NCBI GenBank assembly: GCA_902768065.1
Contig: CACXJP010000068.1
Location: forward strand, 1-6,786
Reading direction: 5' to 3'
DNA from: an uncultured Erysipelotrichaceae bacterium
GTDB lineage: Bacteria; Bacillota_I; Bacilli_A; RF39; UBA660
Length of the DNA: 6,786 nt
The position numbers were made by a program, and so were the translations under genes. Shown here piece after piece: positions 1-6,166 of this stretch. The notes under the pieces were generated by a model, which ran no database searches, was not told where the DNA came from, and worked only from the letters and a program-made list of their open reading frames with translations. The first letter of the stretch is position 1. Each line of letters begins with the position of its first letter.

Positions 1-1262
1 TTTTCTTTATCTAAAATATTTCCAGATGAAGAATCAGTTGAACTTGTTTCCCAAGTATATTTGCTTAATCTTGTTTCATCTGATACTTCTACTTTATATT
101 TAACCCCCTCTGGATAGTTAATACCATTTAACCATCCATCGTGGTTTCCTTTATAACTGTTTTTATCAATAGTTTTAGTTTCTCCATCTGTGGCAGTCTT
201 TGTAGTTGCGACAGCATTTTTACCATCATAGGCTGTTACTTTTATAGTAGGTGCCACAACATCAATATTTACTCTTACCTTACAATCATTCTTTTTGCCT
301 TTATTATCTTTAATTTCTATTGTTGAATATTCAACACTTTGAATTGTACTTCCTGGCCATGTTTTAGAGAAGGCATTTCTAACACACCCTGAACCATTAC
401 CATCAGAACAATTTACAATTATTTGTCTGATTTTCTTATCTTTTAATACATCTTTTTTATTATACCATTCATCTTCTTTGGCTTCGTTTATTATATTTCC
501 ACATATTGGTTTTAAAGTATCTTCAAATTCTGCTGTTTTAGTTAATTCATATACTCCTCCAAGAGTATTTCTTACAAGCACTATTACTTTTACCTCAGTA
601 TAGTCTGTTCTTTTAATATGATCACTAATTAAAGTATTATTTACTGTAATTGTTTTTTGATTTCTTCCAGATAATGAACCTGAATTATATACTTCTGCTT
701 GATCTTTTGATTTATTTTTATATACTTCAATAAGATAATTATAACTTTCAATTCCTACACTATCATCATCACTTCCGTGGATTGTCATACTAAATGATGC
801 TTTACTTACATCTTCTTTATCTGCAAAAACAAAATCTGTGATTGTTGGTCGTGGAATATCCTTTTCTGGTTTTATCTTATCATTACCACAATACAATATT
901 CCTTTATAAGAGTATTTATCATAGTCATTTTTATATACATATATATAGGAATTTGGCATACAGGATTCATTTTTTGAATTTTTAACATCTTCTTTTAAAT
1001 AGTTATTTTTTCTTAGGGTATATAAATCAATTTTTAAAGATTCACCTATACTTTTAGGTTTTTTTGTAGGATTACTTTCTAAATATGATTTAGCTGCTTC
1101 TACTATTGTTTCTTCATTCTGGTTATCAATTTCTTTCTTTGCATTATCAATATACTTTGTTGTTGCTACAACAGCAATTGAAGATAAAATACCTACAATA
1201 ACTATAACTACAAGTAATTCTGTTAATGTAAAACCCTTATCTTTTCTTTTTTTATGTTTCAT
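1..1262 (-). CDS. Type IV prepilin-like surface protein with Ig-like ectodomain (3' end cut by window)
   Basis: The frame is open from ATG 1262-1260 to the window edge, giving 420 codons without a stop; the C-terminus is missing. The N-terminus is a class III (prepilin) signal: a basic stretch KHKKRKDK, Gly10, then FTLTELLVVIVIVGILSSIA. Prepilin peptidase would cut after Gly10, leaving Phe+1 and the conserved Glu+5 (residue 15). Thr replaces the more usual Ile at +4. Residues 11-32 form the membrane/assembly helix. Residues 35-130 resemble a pilin head with a possible disulfide (C101, C125). From about 137 onward there are beta-rich Ig-like units, including a segment with C254, C285, C293 and C327, a DGNGSGC turn and a VVAPT domain boundary near 335-339. 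Such large pilin-Ig fusions are surface proteins; function as pilus subunit or adhesin is inferred. The start is set by AGGAG at 1274-1270, seven bases upstream. It lies downstream of the rpmF terminator with its own promoter. Confidence 0.85.
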   Translation of the reverse strand, partial: MKHKKRKDKGFTLTELLVVIVIVGILSSIAVVATTKYIDNAKKEIDNQNEETIVEAAKSYLESNPTKKPKSIGESLKIDLYTLRKNNYLKEDVKNSKNESCMPNSYIYVYKNDYDKYSYKGILYCGNDKIKPEKDIPRPTITDFVFADKEDVSKASFSMTIHGSDDDSVGIESYNYLIEVYKNKSKDQAEVYNSGSLSGRNQKTITVNNTLISDHIKRTDYTEVKVIVLVRNTLGGVYELTKTAEFEDTLKPICGNIINEAKEDEWYNKKDVLKDKKIRQIIVNCSDGNGSGCVRNAFSKTWPGSTIQSVEYSTIEIKDNKGKKNDCKVRVNIDVVAPTIKVTAYDGKNAVATTKTATDGETKTIDKNSYKGNHDGWLNGINYPEGVKYKVEVSDETRLSKYTWETSSTDSSSGNILDKE

Positions 1263-1269
1263 TGTATTA

Positions 1270-1305
1270 CTCCTATCTCAACTTTCTTATATTAACTATA
1301 TTATA
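1270..1305 (-). promoter_or_regulatory. Promoter -10 and ribosome site of the prepilin gene
   Basis: A perfect TATAAT lies at 1305-1300 on the minus strand, about 38 bases upstream of the prepilin ATG, and AGGAG lies at 1274-1270 with 7-base spacing. No good -35 hexamer is visible at 16-18 bases (only T/A-rich sequence), so the call rests on the -10, its position after the rpmF terminator, and the short leader. Confidence 0.5.
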
Positions 1306-1337
1306 CTATAAATTTTTGATATTTAAAAGTTTTATAC

Positions 1338-1363
1338 AAAAAAAAACAGAAATTATTCTGCTT
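1338..1363 (-). terminator. Intrinsic terminator of the yceD-rpmF operon
   Basis: On the minus strand CAGAA-TAAT-TTCTG forms a stem-loop, extendable to about 8 bp by A-T and G-T pairs, followed by nine T residues (1346-1338). The rpmF stop codon lies in the loop, so termination is immediate after the gene. The stem is AU-rich and modest, but the T tract is strong. Confidence 0.75.
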
Positions 1364-1559
1364 CTTTCTTTACAACTTCTACTTTACCTTTGTAACTTCC
1401 GCATTTTGGACAAACTCTGTGTGGTTTAATCATTTCACCACAACTAGGACATTTTGTCATTCCTGGAACTTCCATAGCATTATGACTTCTTCTTAATCTT
1501 TTTCTTGTCTTTGATACTTTACGGAAAGGTACAGCAAACATTTGAATATCTAATTTCAT
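1353..1559 (-). CDS. rpmF: Ribosomal protein bL32, zinc-binding form, with N-terminal leader
   Basis: This encodes a 68-residue large-subunit ribosomal protein bL32. The core [18 protein letters not shown] matches the family N-terminus (usually MAVPKRK...), and CPSC-x9-CPKC is the four-cysteine zinc ribbon of the C+ form. I chose ATG 1559-1557. The in-frame ATG at 1583 overlaps yceD and has no ribosome site, whereas AAGGAG, formed by the end of yceD, lies about 13 bases before ATG 1559 (10 before an alternative GTG at 1562). An unusual feature is the leader MKLDIQMF ahead of AVPFRK. It resembles the L27 leader MLKLNLQFF|A that is removed by the cysteine protease Prp in Firmicutes, and cutting at the same place would give the normal mature L32 N-terminus. 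The yceD-rpmF order is a classic conserved pair. Identity is certain; leader processing is inferred. Confidence 0.95.
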   Translation of the reverse strand: MKLDIQMFAVPFRKVSKTRKRLRRSHNAMEVPGMTKCPSCGEMIKPHRVCPKCGSYKGKVEVVKKEAE

Positions 1560-1569
1560 CACTTGTATC

Positions 1570-2028
1570 TCACTCCTTATCATAATCGTTTAATAAATCA
1601 CTAAATGGATTATTTTCTCTTTTTAGTGATTCCTCACTAATAAGTTTCCATCCATCCCCATGAAATTTACTGAGATCTTCAACCTTAGTAAACTGTAAGG
1701 GGACCTCTAGTACAGTATTTTCCCACAAAAACTCAAAAATATCAAGTATATTTTTACTTTTTTTTGCTGTTTCTGGGATGATATCACTAAATTCTATGGT
1801 AAATGGATAGTCAACTTCCTCTAGTGATATTGTATCAGGTAGAATCATATTACCTTTAATTGTACAATCTATTATCTCATTTTCTTCTTCATCAAGTGAT
1901 ATTTCACCACTTACTTCAAGTGGATCTAATCTTATTATATCTGAATTTTCATAGTAAGATGATGGAATATCATATTTACCTGATATATCAATATTACTAT
2001 TATTTAATTTATTTAAATCTATTAACAT
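1570..2028 (-). CDS. yceD: YceD/DUF177 family protein, 23S rRNA accumulation factor
   Basis: This is a 152-residue acidic soluble protein. It is recognised from family-like segments, not a full alignment: [20 protein letters not shown] followed by PFTIEF in the middle, corresponding to the DUF177 region around its C-x-R/G core, and the C-terminal [10 protein letters not shown] ... NNPFSDL tail. Its position directly upstream of rpmF is the hallmark of the family from E. coli to plants. YceD proteins are known to be needed for normal 23S rRNA accumulation; the mechanism is not visible here. The ribosome site is the TAGGTGAT overlapping the stop of the upstream gene, 8 bases away, so it is co-transcribed and probably coupled. 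Its last codons (AAG GAG TGA) supply the Shine-Dalgarno sequence for rpmF. The usual paired cysteines seen in many homologues are reduced to one here. Confidence 0.85.
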   Translation of the reverse strand: MLIDLNKLNNSNIDISGKYDIPSSYYENSDIIRLDPLEVSGEISLDEEENEIIDCTIKGNMILPDTISLEEVDYPFTIEFSDIIPETAKKSKNILDIFEFLWENTVLEVPLQFTKVEDLSKFHGDGWKLISEESLKRENNPFSDLLNDYDKE

Positions 2029-2036
2029 AATATCAC

Positions 2037-2603
2037 CTATTTTGTAATTGCAATACTATCATTTTCTATTACTTGAATAATACCATGATATTTTAAATCA
2101 CTACCTGGTTGTAATGTACTATCTTTATTAACCCAAGTTCTTATAACTAAATCCACTTTTTTAATTGCACCTACTTCAGATTCAAGTAATATTCCTTTTT
2201 CTAATTCATTTAAATTATATATTTTATTATTAGATTTTCCTTCTTTTATGGATATTCTAATATTATCTTTAGATATTAAATTATCTTTATCAATTTCATT
2301 TAATTCTTTATCATCTACAATTTTTATTTTATATTCTACTGGTACTGTTAGATTGTTCTTAATGCTTATATTATATCCTTTAGTAGATAATCCTACAGAG
2401 TCAGTCATAGGAGTTACTTTATTTATTGTTATCTTATCTCCACTATCATGATATACAATATCTAATGATTTTGAATTATAATCAACATCTCTTGTAGTTT
2501 GAAATCTATTATAAATATAATATGTAGACATTGCAGCGAATAATAGAATTAATCCTATATAAATAACATTTTTTATTACTTCTTTTCTTAAACGTTTATT
2601 CAT
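2037..2603 (-). CDS. Single-pass membrane protein with extracytoplasmic beta domain, function unknown
   Basis: I do not recognise this 188-residue protein. It has a basic N-terminus (MNKRLRKEVIK), one hydrophobic segment at about 12-32 (VIYIGLILLFAAMSTYYIYN), and then a beta-strand-rich domain of about 145 residues with no cysteine, consistent with an N-in, C-out membrane-anchored protein. Strand-like segments alternate (DKITINKV, YNISIKN, VEYKIKIVD, IRISIKE, KVDLVIRTWV, YHGIIQVI), suggesting a single Ig-like or camelysin/TasA-like sandwich; that is fold-level guesswork. No lipobox or sortase motif is present. A GGTGG ribosome site precedes ATG 2603-2601. It stands first in a likely operon with yceD and rpmF, an unexpected partner for ribosome genes. 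Confidence 0.8.
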   Translation of the reverse strand: MNKRLRKEVIKNVIYIGLILLFAAMSTYYIYNRFQTTRDVDYNSKSLDIVYHDSGDKITINKVTPMTDSVGLSTKGYNISIKNNLTVPVEYKIKIVDDKELNEIDKDNLISKDNIRISIKEGKSNNKIYNLNELEKGILLESEVGAIKKVDLVIRTWVNKDSTLQPGSDLKYHGIIQVIENDSIAITK

Positions 2604-2621
2604 TATTCCACCTCTAATTTT

Positions 2622-2650
2622 ATGATATACTTATCTTTGCTTTTTTTCAA
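2622..2650 (-). promoter_or_regulatory. Sigma-A-type promoter for the membrane protein-yceD-rpmF operon
   Basis: On the minus strand TTGAAA (2650-2645) and TATCAT (2627-2622) are separated by exactly 17 bases. Each differs from consensus by one base. The predicted start would leave a very short leader of about a dozen bases before ATG 2603, which makes the call somewhat less certain. A TTGACA lies further upstream at the end of the preceding gene but has no -10 partner. Confidence 0.5.
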
Positions 2651-2671
2651 TGAATATCTAGAAAAAATATG

Positions 2672-3574
2672 TCAAGCTATGATTTTATCAAATACTCTAT
2701 AAACTGTATCAAGATCTCTACAACTTACAATAAACCTTGCAGTATGACAGAATGTTAAGCCTTCTATTCCAGATTTTGTTTCTAATTCTTCTCCTTCAAG
2801 TCCTGCCCATTCTTCTGGAAAACTCTGTCTTGCTGTTTTATCTTCAGTACTCTTTGGAATTACTTTTATGGCATATCCTCCTCTATTTGATGGATATGCT
2901 ACAAATAGTAAATTATTATATTTTTCATCACCTAGAATAGTGTCTTCATATGGAAGAAATTTATCTAATATTACATATTTTTCATCTGTAATATCTTTTA
3001 ATTCTTCTTTTAACTCTTCTTCTGCAATTACTTTACCATTTATATATAGTATTTCTTCTTTAAATATTGCTTTTGCAACTTCGCAAGCTGCTAGGAATTG
3101 TTCAGATTCATCTTCTCCAGAATCATAGCTTGGATTAAATAGTTTTATGATTCCTGGTAATGTTTTTACTTTATATGGAGCTTCTATTTTAGGAAATTGA
3201 CCATTATCATCAGCATCTATATATTCTACTAAATCTTTATCAATACCATTCCATACTTCATCTACATATTTAATATCATAATTTTTTAAAAATTCTTTTC
3301 CATACTCTTTCCATAATAATCCAAATGAACAGTATGTAATATCATTTTCTCTTTTGGCTGCTTCTGGTTGATGATGATCATATTTACCTCTACCAACATC
3401 ATATATAATTGTATTTTCTTGTACTTTACTATTATCTATATAGTTTGTTCTATATATTCTTACGTCTTTTAAGTACATTTCAAGAAAGGCGGTTGAAAAT
3501 ACTTCATCTGCATGCATTGTACCACTATGAGTAATACAATTTGCTTGTTGTTCATTATTTACAATTTTAATCAT
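2672..3574 (-). CDS. MYG1 (UPF0160) family DHH-type metal-dependent phosphoesterase/exonuclease
   Basis: This 300-residue protein has the MYG1-family signature. THSGTMHADEVF (residues 15-26) carries the first metal ligands (H16, H21, D23). YDVGRGKYDHHQPEA (58-72) contains D59 and the DHH motif at 66-68. YIDADDNG (118-125) supplies another acidic motif. The C-terminal GLTFCHTARFIVS matches the conserved FCHxxRF segment. MYG1 proteins belong to the DHH phosphoesterase group, which typically uses Mn2+; eukaryotic MYG1 is a 3'-5' RNA exonuclease. The substrate in bacteria is unknown. Length is normal, motifs are intact and no signal peptide is present, so it should be cytoplasmic. Translation is coupled to yugP: the TAA of yugP sits inside the ribosome site GGAGGTAAATATG. 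It ends with TGA, showing that the standard code is in use. Confidence 0.93.
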   Translation of the reverse strand: MIKIVNNEQQANCITHSGTMHADEVFSTAFLEMYLKDVRIYRTNYIDNSKVQENTIIYDVGRGKYDHHQPEAAKRENDITYCSFGLLWKEYGKEFLKNYDIKYVDEVWNGIDKDLVEYIDADDNGQFPKIEAPYKVKTLPGIIKLFNPSYDSGEDESEQFLAACEVAKAIFKEEILYINGKVIAEEELKEELKDITDEKYVILDKFLPYEDTILGDEKYNNLLFVAYPSNRGGYAIKVIPKSTEDKTARQSFPEEWAGLEGEELETKSGIEGLTFCHTARFIVSCRDLDTVYRVFDKIIA

Positions 3575-3576
3575 AT

Positions 3577-4263
3577 TTACCTCCTTCTATTTAATATCAT
3601 TAATAATCTAAATATTTCTAATAATGATGTTGCAACTGAAGCAACATATGTTAAAGCTGCTGCTTTAAGCATCCCTTTGCTTTGTTTTAATTCATTATCA
3701 TCTACTATATCTAACTCTTTTAATTCATTCAATCCTCTTCTTGATGCATTAAACTCTACGGGTAATGTTATTAATTGAAATAATAAGATTACTAATTCGA
3801 AAATAATACCTATTTTTAAGAATCCTGTTGCTCTTGAAAATAATCCTATTAATATTGCAATATATCCTAGTTTACTTGAAATATTTACTAAAGGAATAAT
3901 AGTATTTCTTAGTCTTAAAAATATATAATTCTTTTTATCTTGAATAGCATGTCCACATTCATGAGCTGCTACTGATACTGATGCTATAGTTGCCTTACTA
4001 TAGATATCTGGAGATAATCTTACTATTTTTTTGCTTGAATCATAGTGATCACTTAAGATTCCCCCTGTTTCTACTACATCAATATTTTTTAAATCATGCT
4101 TATCTAATATCTTTCTAGCAACTTCATATCCTGTTATATATTTTTTTACTGGTAATTGCTTTGTTTTTTTATATTTAGCATTAATAAAGAACTGTGCTCC
4201 TAATGTAATTAGGATTGATATTCCAATTAATATATATTCAATTCCATAATGGTACATATACAT
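3577..4263 (-). CDS. yugP: YugP-type membrane zinc metallopeptidase (Zn_peptidase_2)
   Basis: This is a 228-residue integral membrane protease. Hydrophobic segments lie at about 9-27, 133-148 and 151-168, with a further weakly hydrophobic stretch near 200-224. The zinc site HECGH falls at 101-105 (H101, E102 and H105, in AAHECGHAIQ), and the conserved PVEFNASRRG at 168-177 supplies E170 as the likely third ligand. GYEVARKIL and the LSPDIYS segment also match the family. Substrates of YugP are not established. The start ATG 4263-4261 lies 8 bases after AAGGAG (4277-4272); another ATG directly abuts that site and is rejected. The last three codons are AGA AGG AGG, so the Arg-Arg-Arg C-terminus doubles as the Shine-Dalgarno sequence of the next gene, two bases downstream. 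All catalytic residues are present. Confidence 0.93.
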   Translation of the reverse strand: MYMYHYGIEYILIGISILITLGAQFFINAKYKKTKQLPVKKYITGYEVARKILDKHDLKNIDVVETGGILSDHYDSSKKIVRLSPDIYSKATIASVSVAAHECGHAIQDKKNYIFLRLRNTIIPLVNISSKLGYIAILIGLFSRATGFLKIGIIFELVILLFQLITLPVEFNASRRGLNELKELDIVDDNELKQSKGMLKAAALTYVASVATSLLEIFRLLMILNRRR

Positions 4264-4268
4264 ATAAA

Positions 4269-4298
4269 CATCTCCTTATTAGCAGTATAATTATAACA
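4269..4298 (-). promoter_or_regulatory. Extended -10 promoter and ribosome site of yugP
   Basis: TGTTATAAT (extended -10 TGn plus TATAAT, 4298-4290) lies about 27 bases before the yugP ATG, and AAGGAG is at 4277-4272. The -35 region is only TTTTAA-like, acceptable for an extended -10 promoter. It follows directly after a terminator-like palindrome, so yugP and the MYG1 gene probably form a separate unit from the riboswitch operon. Confidence 0.6.
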
Positions 4299-4299
4299 T

Positions 4300-4326
4300 A
4301 AAAACAATTCTTTTAAAAGAATAGTT
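4300..4326 (-). terminator. AT-rich palindrome, probable terminator after the second paralog
   Basis: The minus strand reads AACTATTCTT-TTAA-AAGAATTGTT followed by further T residues (five in all, 4304-4300). This gives a 10-position stem with one mismatch and a TTAA loop; the central 16 bases (4322-4307) are a perfect palindrome. The stem is nearly all A-T, so termination may be weak. It could also work on the other strand or be a protein-binding palindrome overlapping the yugP promoter. Confidence 0.5.
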
Positions 4327-4356
4327 TTCTATTATTACTAGATAGATATTATAATA

Positions 4357-5100
4357 CTATTTTTTTATTAATTTCTTAGAATCCTTTGAAGAATCTTTAT
4401 ATTTTGGATTTTCTATTATTCCTATTGTTTCTAGTAGTGTTAAGTCTTCTTCAACCTTTTTTACAATATAATTAACTTGATTTTGAGAAAACATTCCATT
4501 GATACATATATATTTAGGTATCATATTTGTATTATCAGATATTTCTTCTGGTTCTGTTTCTACTTTTATTGATTCTTTTTTCTTCTTTTTCTGTTCTATA
4601 TATTCAGGATTTTCAATGATATTACATCTATCCATAACATCTTTTGTTGTTCCATACATTCTTAATCTATAATATATTTCTTTTCTAGATAATCTGTCAT
4701 CTGTTGTTATATATCTAGATATTGGTGATTCCATTACTTCTTTATACAAGTCAGATTTTACTAGTAATGGTATTAGACTTTCATAATCTAGAATTACTAC
4801 TCTATTTTTATCATTTATACACCATGCTTTCTTTTTATTTTTATCTATTTCATAGACAAAAACAATACCATGTGTAAGACTTATAAAATCTAGTTGTTTA
4901 TTTATATGTTCATCTATAGTTTTTGAATCAACTTTTGCTTTTATATCTCCTGCTCTACATAAATTACTTATTAAATATTCTTCAGTAATTTCACTGTTTT
5001 TCATCTTTTTATTTATCTTGGCATCAAAGTATACTATTGATAACTCTTTTTTACTATATCCTTGTTTTCCTAATTTTTCTATTAATTCATATATTTCCAT
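4357..5100 (-). CDS. Repeat-containing cytoplasmic protein of unknown function, paralog B
   Basis: This 247-residue protein is not recognised. It is a paralog of the gene just upstream. Layout: an N-terminal helical segment (1-50, IYELIEKLGKQGYSKKEL), a middle region with FISLTHGIVFVYEID (72-86) and VVILDYESLIPLL (101-113), a 42-residue repeat at 126-167 ending IIENPEY, a charged linker rich in Lys/Glu (168-192), and a second 42-residue repeat at 193-234 (IPKYICING ... EEDLTLLETIGIIENPKY) with a Lys-rich tail. The second repeat is 29/42 identical to that of paralog A. There is no signal peptide or membrane segment. ATG 5100-5098 is chosen because AGGAGG is 7 bases away; ATG 5106 almost abuts it. 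It is 29 bases downstream of paralog A with no promoter between, so it should share the Mn2+ riboswitch. Confidence 0.85.
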   Translation of the reverse strand: MEIYELIEKLGKQGYSKKELSIVYFDAKINKKMKNSEITEEYLISNLCRAGDIKAKVDSKTIDEHINKQLDFISLTHGIVFVYEIDKNKKKAWCINDKNRVVILDYESLIPLLVKSDLYKEVMESPISRYITTDDRLSRKEIYYRLRMYGTTKDVMDRCNIIENPEYIEQKKKKKESIKVETEPEEISDNTNMIPKYICINGMFSQNQVNYIVKKVEEDLTLLETIGIIENPKYKDSSKDSKKLIKK

Positions 5101-5129
5101 TTTCATCCCTCCTTTTTTTTATTAATTAT

Positions 5130-5996
5130 TTATTTTTTGTTTGTACTGGTATTTTTACTAGATCCTCTATAATTAGGATTAGATATAATTCCAATTAACT
5201 CTAATAGTGTTAAATCTTCTTCTAACTTAGCTACTAATCTATCAACATCTTTTTGACTTAATGAACCATTTATACAAATATATTTAGGTATTATTGGAAC
5301 TTCTTTTTCTCCAACACTTTCTCTAATATTTTCTACTGGTTCATCATTATTAATATCTTCATGGATATTATCTAATCCTACTTTTAATTCTTCTGTTATA
5401 TTCTTATCTTTTGGATATAAAGAAGTTTCTGTTTCTTCCCATTTTTCTTTATAATGTCTTTTATTGATAATTTTTAATACTTCCTCATTATATATAGGTG
5501 CAAGAATTATTCCTAAACTACTTAATAATTTTGAATCTTCTCCATAAATTCTTAAGATATCATATATTCCTGCTCTATCAATTCTTCCTGGTTGAGAAAA
5601 ATACTTAGGAATTATTGCTTGAAACATCATTCTATGTAATTTTGATGGCTCTACTACTGGAGTTAATGTTTGATAATCAACTTTTACTATTTCATTATTT
5701 TCTAGAATAATTGATACTTTGCCTTCCTCATCAATTTTAGATATTGGATATACTAATCCATATTTTGGATGAGTAAAATCATATCTTTTACTATAATATA
5801 AGTTATACGTATCTCTATCCATCACTTTTGTAATATGATACTTTTGTTTTTCTAACTCATGTAATAATAATTCTTCTGTTATTTCATCTTCATTAATACC
5901 TTTATTTTCTAATTCATTATATATAGATAATAATTCTCCTAAGTTATATCCTTTTCTTGCTAGACTATATATAGCCTTTATTCCTTTTTCTTTCAT
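5130..5996 (-). CDS. Repeat-containing cytoplasmic protein of unknown function, paralog A, first gene after Mn2+ riboswitch
   Basis: This 288-residue protein is not recognised. N-terminal helices (AIYSLARKGYNLGELLSIYN, 8-27) are followed by a FTHPKYGLVYPISKID segment (74-89), beta-like VSIILENNEIVKVDYQTLTPVV (94-115), a 42-residue repeat at 128-169, a long charged linker (about 170-233) and a second 42-residue repeat at 235-276, then a Ser/Asn/Lys tail. The two repeats align without gaps at 15/42 identities, sharing IIPKY, ED, LL, GII and P-x-Y. No membrane segment, signal or known metal motif is visible. ATG 5996 is chosen because GGGGAG ends 9 bases upstream. The in-frame ATG 6005 abuts that site, and the ATG at 6086 lies inside the riboswitch terminator. 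The leader implies Mn2+-induced expression; a role in manganese homeostasis or Mn-dependent metabolism is inference. Confidence 0.88.
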   Translation of the reverse strand: MKEKGIKAIYSLARKGYNLGELLSIYNELENKGINEDEITEELLLHELEKQKYHITKVMDRDTYNLYYSKRYDFTHPKYGLVYPISKIDEEGKVSIILENNEIVKVDYQTLTPVVEPSKLHRMMFQAIIPKYFSQPGRIDRAGIYDILRIYGEDSKLLSSLGIILAPIYNEEVLKIINKRHYKEKWEETETSLYPKDKNITEELKVGLDNIHEDINNDEPVENIRESVGEKEVPIIPKYICINGSLSQKDVDRLVAKLEEDLTLLELIGIISNPNYRGSSKNTSTNKK

Positions 5997-6005
5997 TCTT
6001 TCCAT

Positions 6006-6015
6006 CTCCCCTCTC
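6006..6015 (-). promoter_or_regulatory. Ribosome binding site that decides the start of paralog A
   Basis: GAGAGGGGAG lies here on the minus strand. It abuts ATG 6005-6003 and ends 9 bases before ATG 5996-5994, favouring the latter as the start codon. It lies outside the terminator hairpin, so control appears transcriptional, not by occlusion of this site. Confidence 0.75.
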
Positions 6016-6042
6016 AAATTATTTATATTTTTCTTTGTATAC

Positions 6043-6080
6043 AAAAAGAGACTTCCGTATACAAAGTATACAAAAGTCTC
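6043..6080 (-). terminator. Riboswitch-controlled intrinsic terminator
   Basis: The minus strand has GAGACTTTTGTATAC (6080-6066), loop TTT (6065-6063), then GTATACGGAAGTCTC (6062-6048) and TTTTT (6047-6043). All 15 positions pair, two as G-U wobbles. The 5' arm contains CTTTTG (6076-6071), which is also the 3' strand of aptamer helix P1. Aptamer closure and terminator are therefore mutually exclusive, which predicts readthrough when Mn2+ is bound. Confidence 0.9.
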
Positions 6081-6157
6081 GTTCAATATTTATTAATATT
6101 ATCACATCCGGTTTTATACGTGATGACGAATGTGATTCTTGGAACTACTCCCTTTTG
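6071..6157 (-). ncRNA. yybP-ykoY manganese riboswitch aptamer
   Basis: Reading the minus strand, P1 is CAAAAG (6157-6152) paired with CTTTTG (6076-6071). The family hallmark GGGAGTAG (6152-6145) follows, then a very short P2 (TTC-CAA-GAA) and a 10-bp P3 of ATCACATTCG (6136-6127) with CGGATGTGAT (6110-6101). The conserved CG-TCA and CCGG flank the P3 internal region (CGTCATCACG ... CCGG). A hairpin AATATT-AATA-AATATT (6100-6085) and GAACGAGACTTTTG close the junction. This matches the order and core of the B. subtilis yybP leader as I know it. The class senses Mn2+ through the two facing loops. With the overlapping terminator it should be an ON switch. It lies directly upstream of two unknown paralogs instead of a recognisable exporter. 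Confidence 0.9.
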
Positions 6158-6166
6158 ACGCTATAT

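Noticed and set aside
141..326. Plus-strand 61-residue frame
   Set aside because: Antisense shadow of the prepilin gene, with low-complexity composition and no ribosome site.
1560..1583. Upstream ATG for rpmF
   Set aside because: It lies inside yceD with no Shine-Dalgarno sequence before it; AAGGAG at the end of yceD serves the later ATG at 1559.
2248..2451. Plus-strand 67-residue frame
   Set aside because: Antisense to the membrane protein gene; hydrophobic content is only the reverse of AT-rich codons.
2737..3128. Two overlapping plus-strand frames
   Set aside because: Both are antisense shadows of the MYG1 gene, which has all family motifs.
3512..3778. Plus-strand 88-residue frame
   Set aside because: Antisense across the yugP-MYG1 junction; both minus-strand genes are well supported.
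5997..6086. Upstream in-frame extension of paralog A starting at ATG 6086
   Set aside because: These codons overlap the riboswitch terminator hairpin and have no ribosome site; GGGGAG at 6011-6006 points to ATG 5996.
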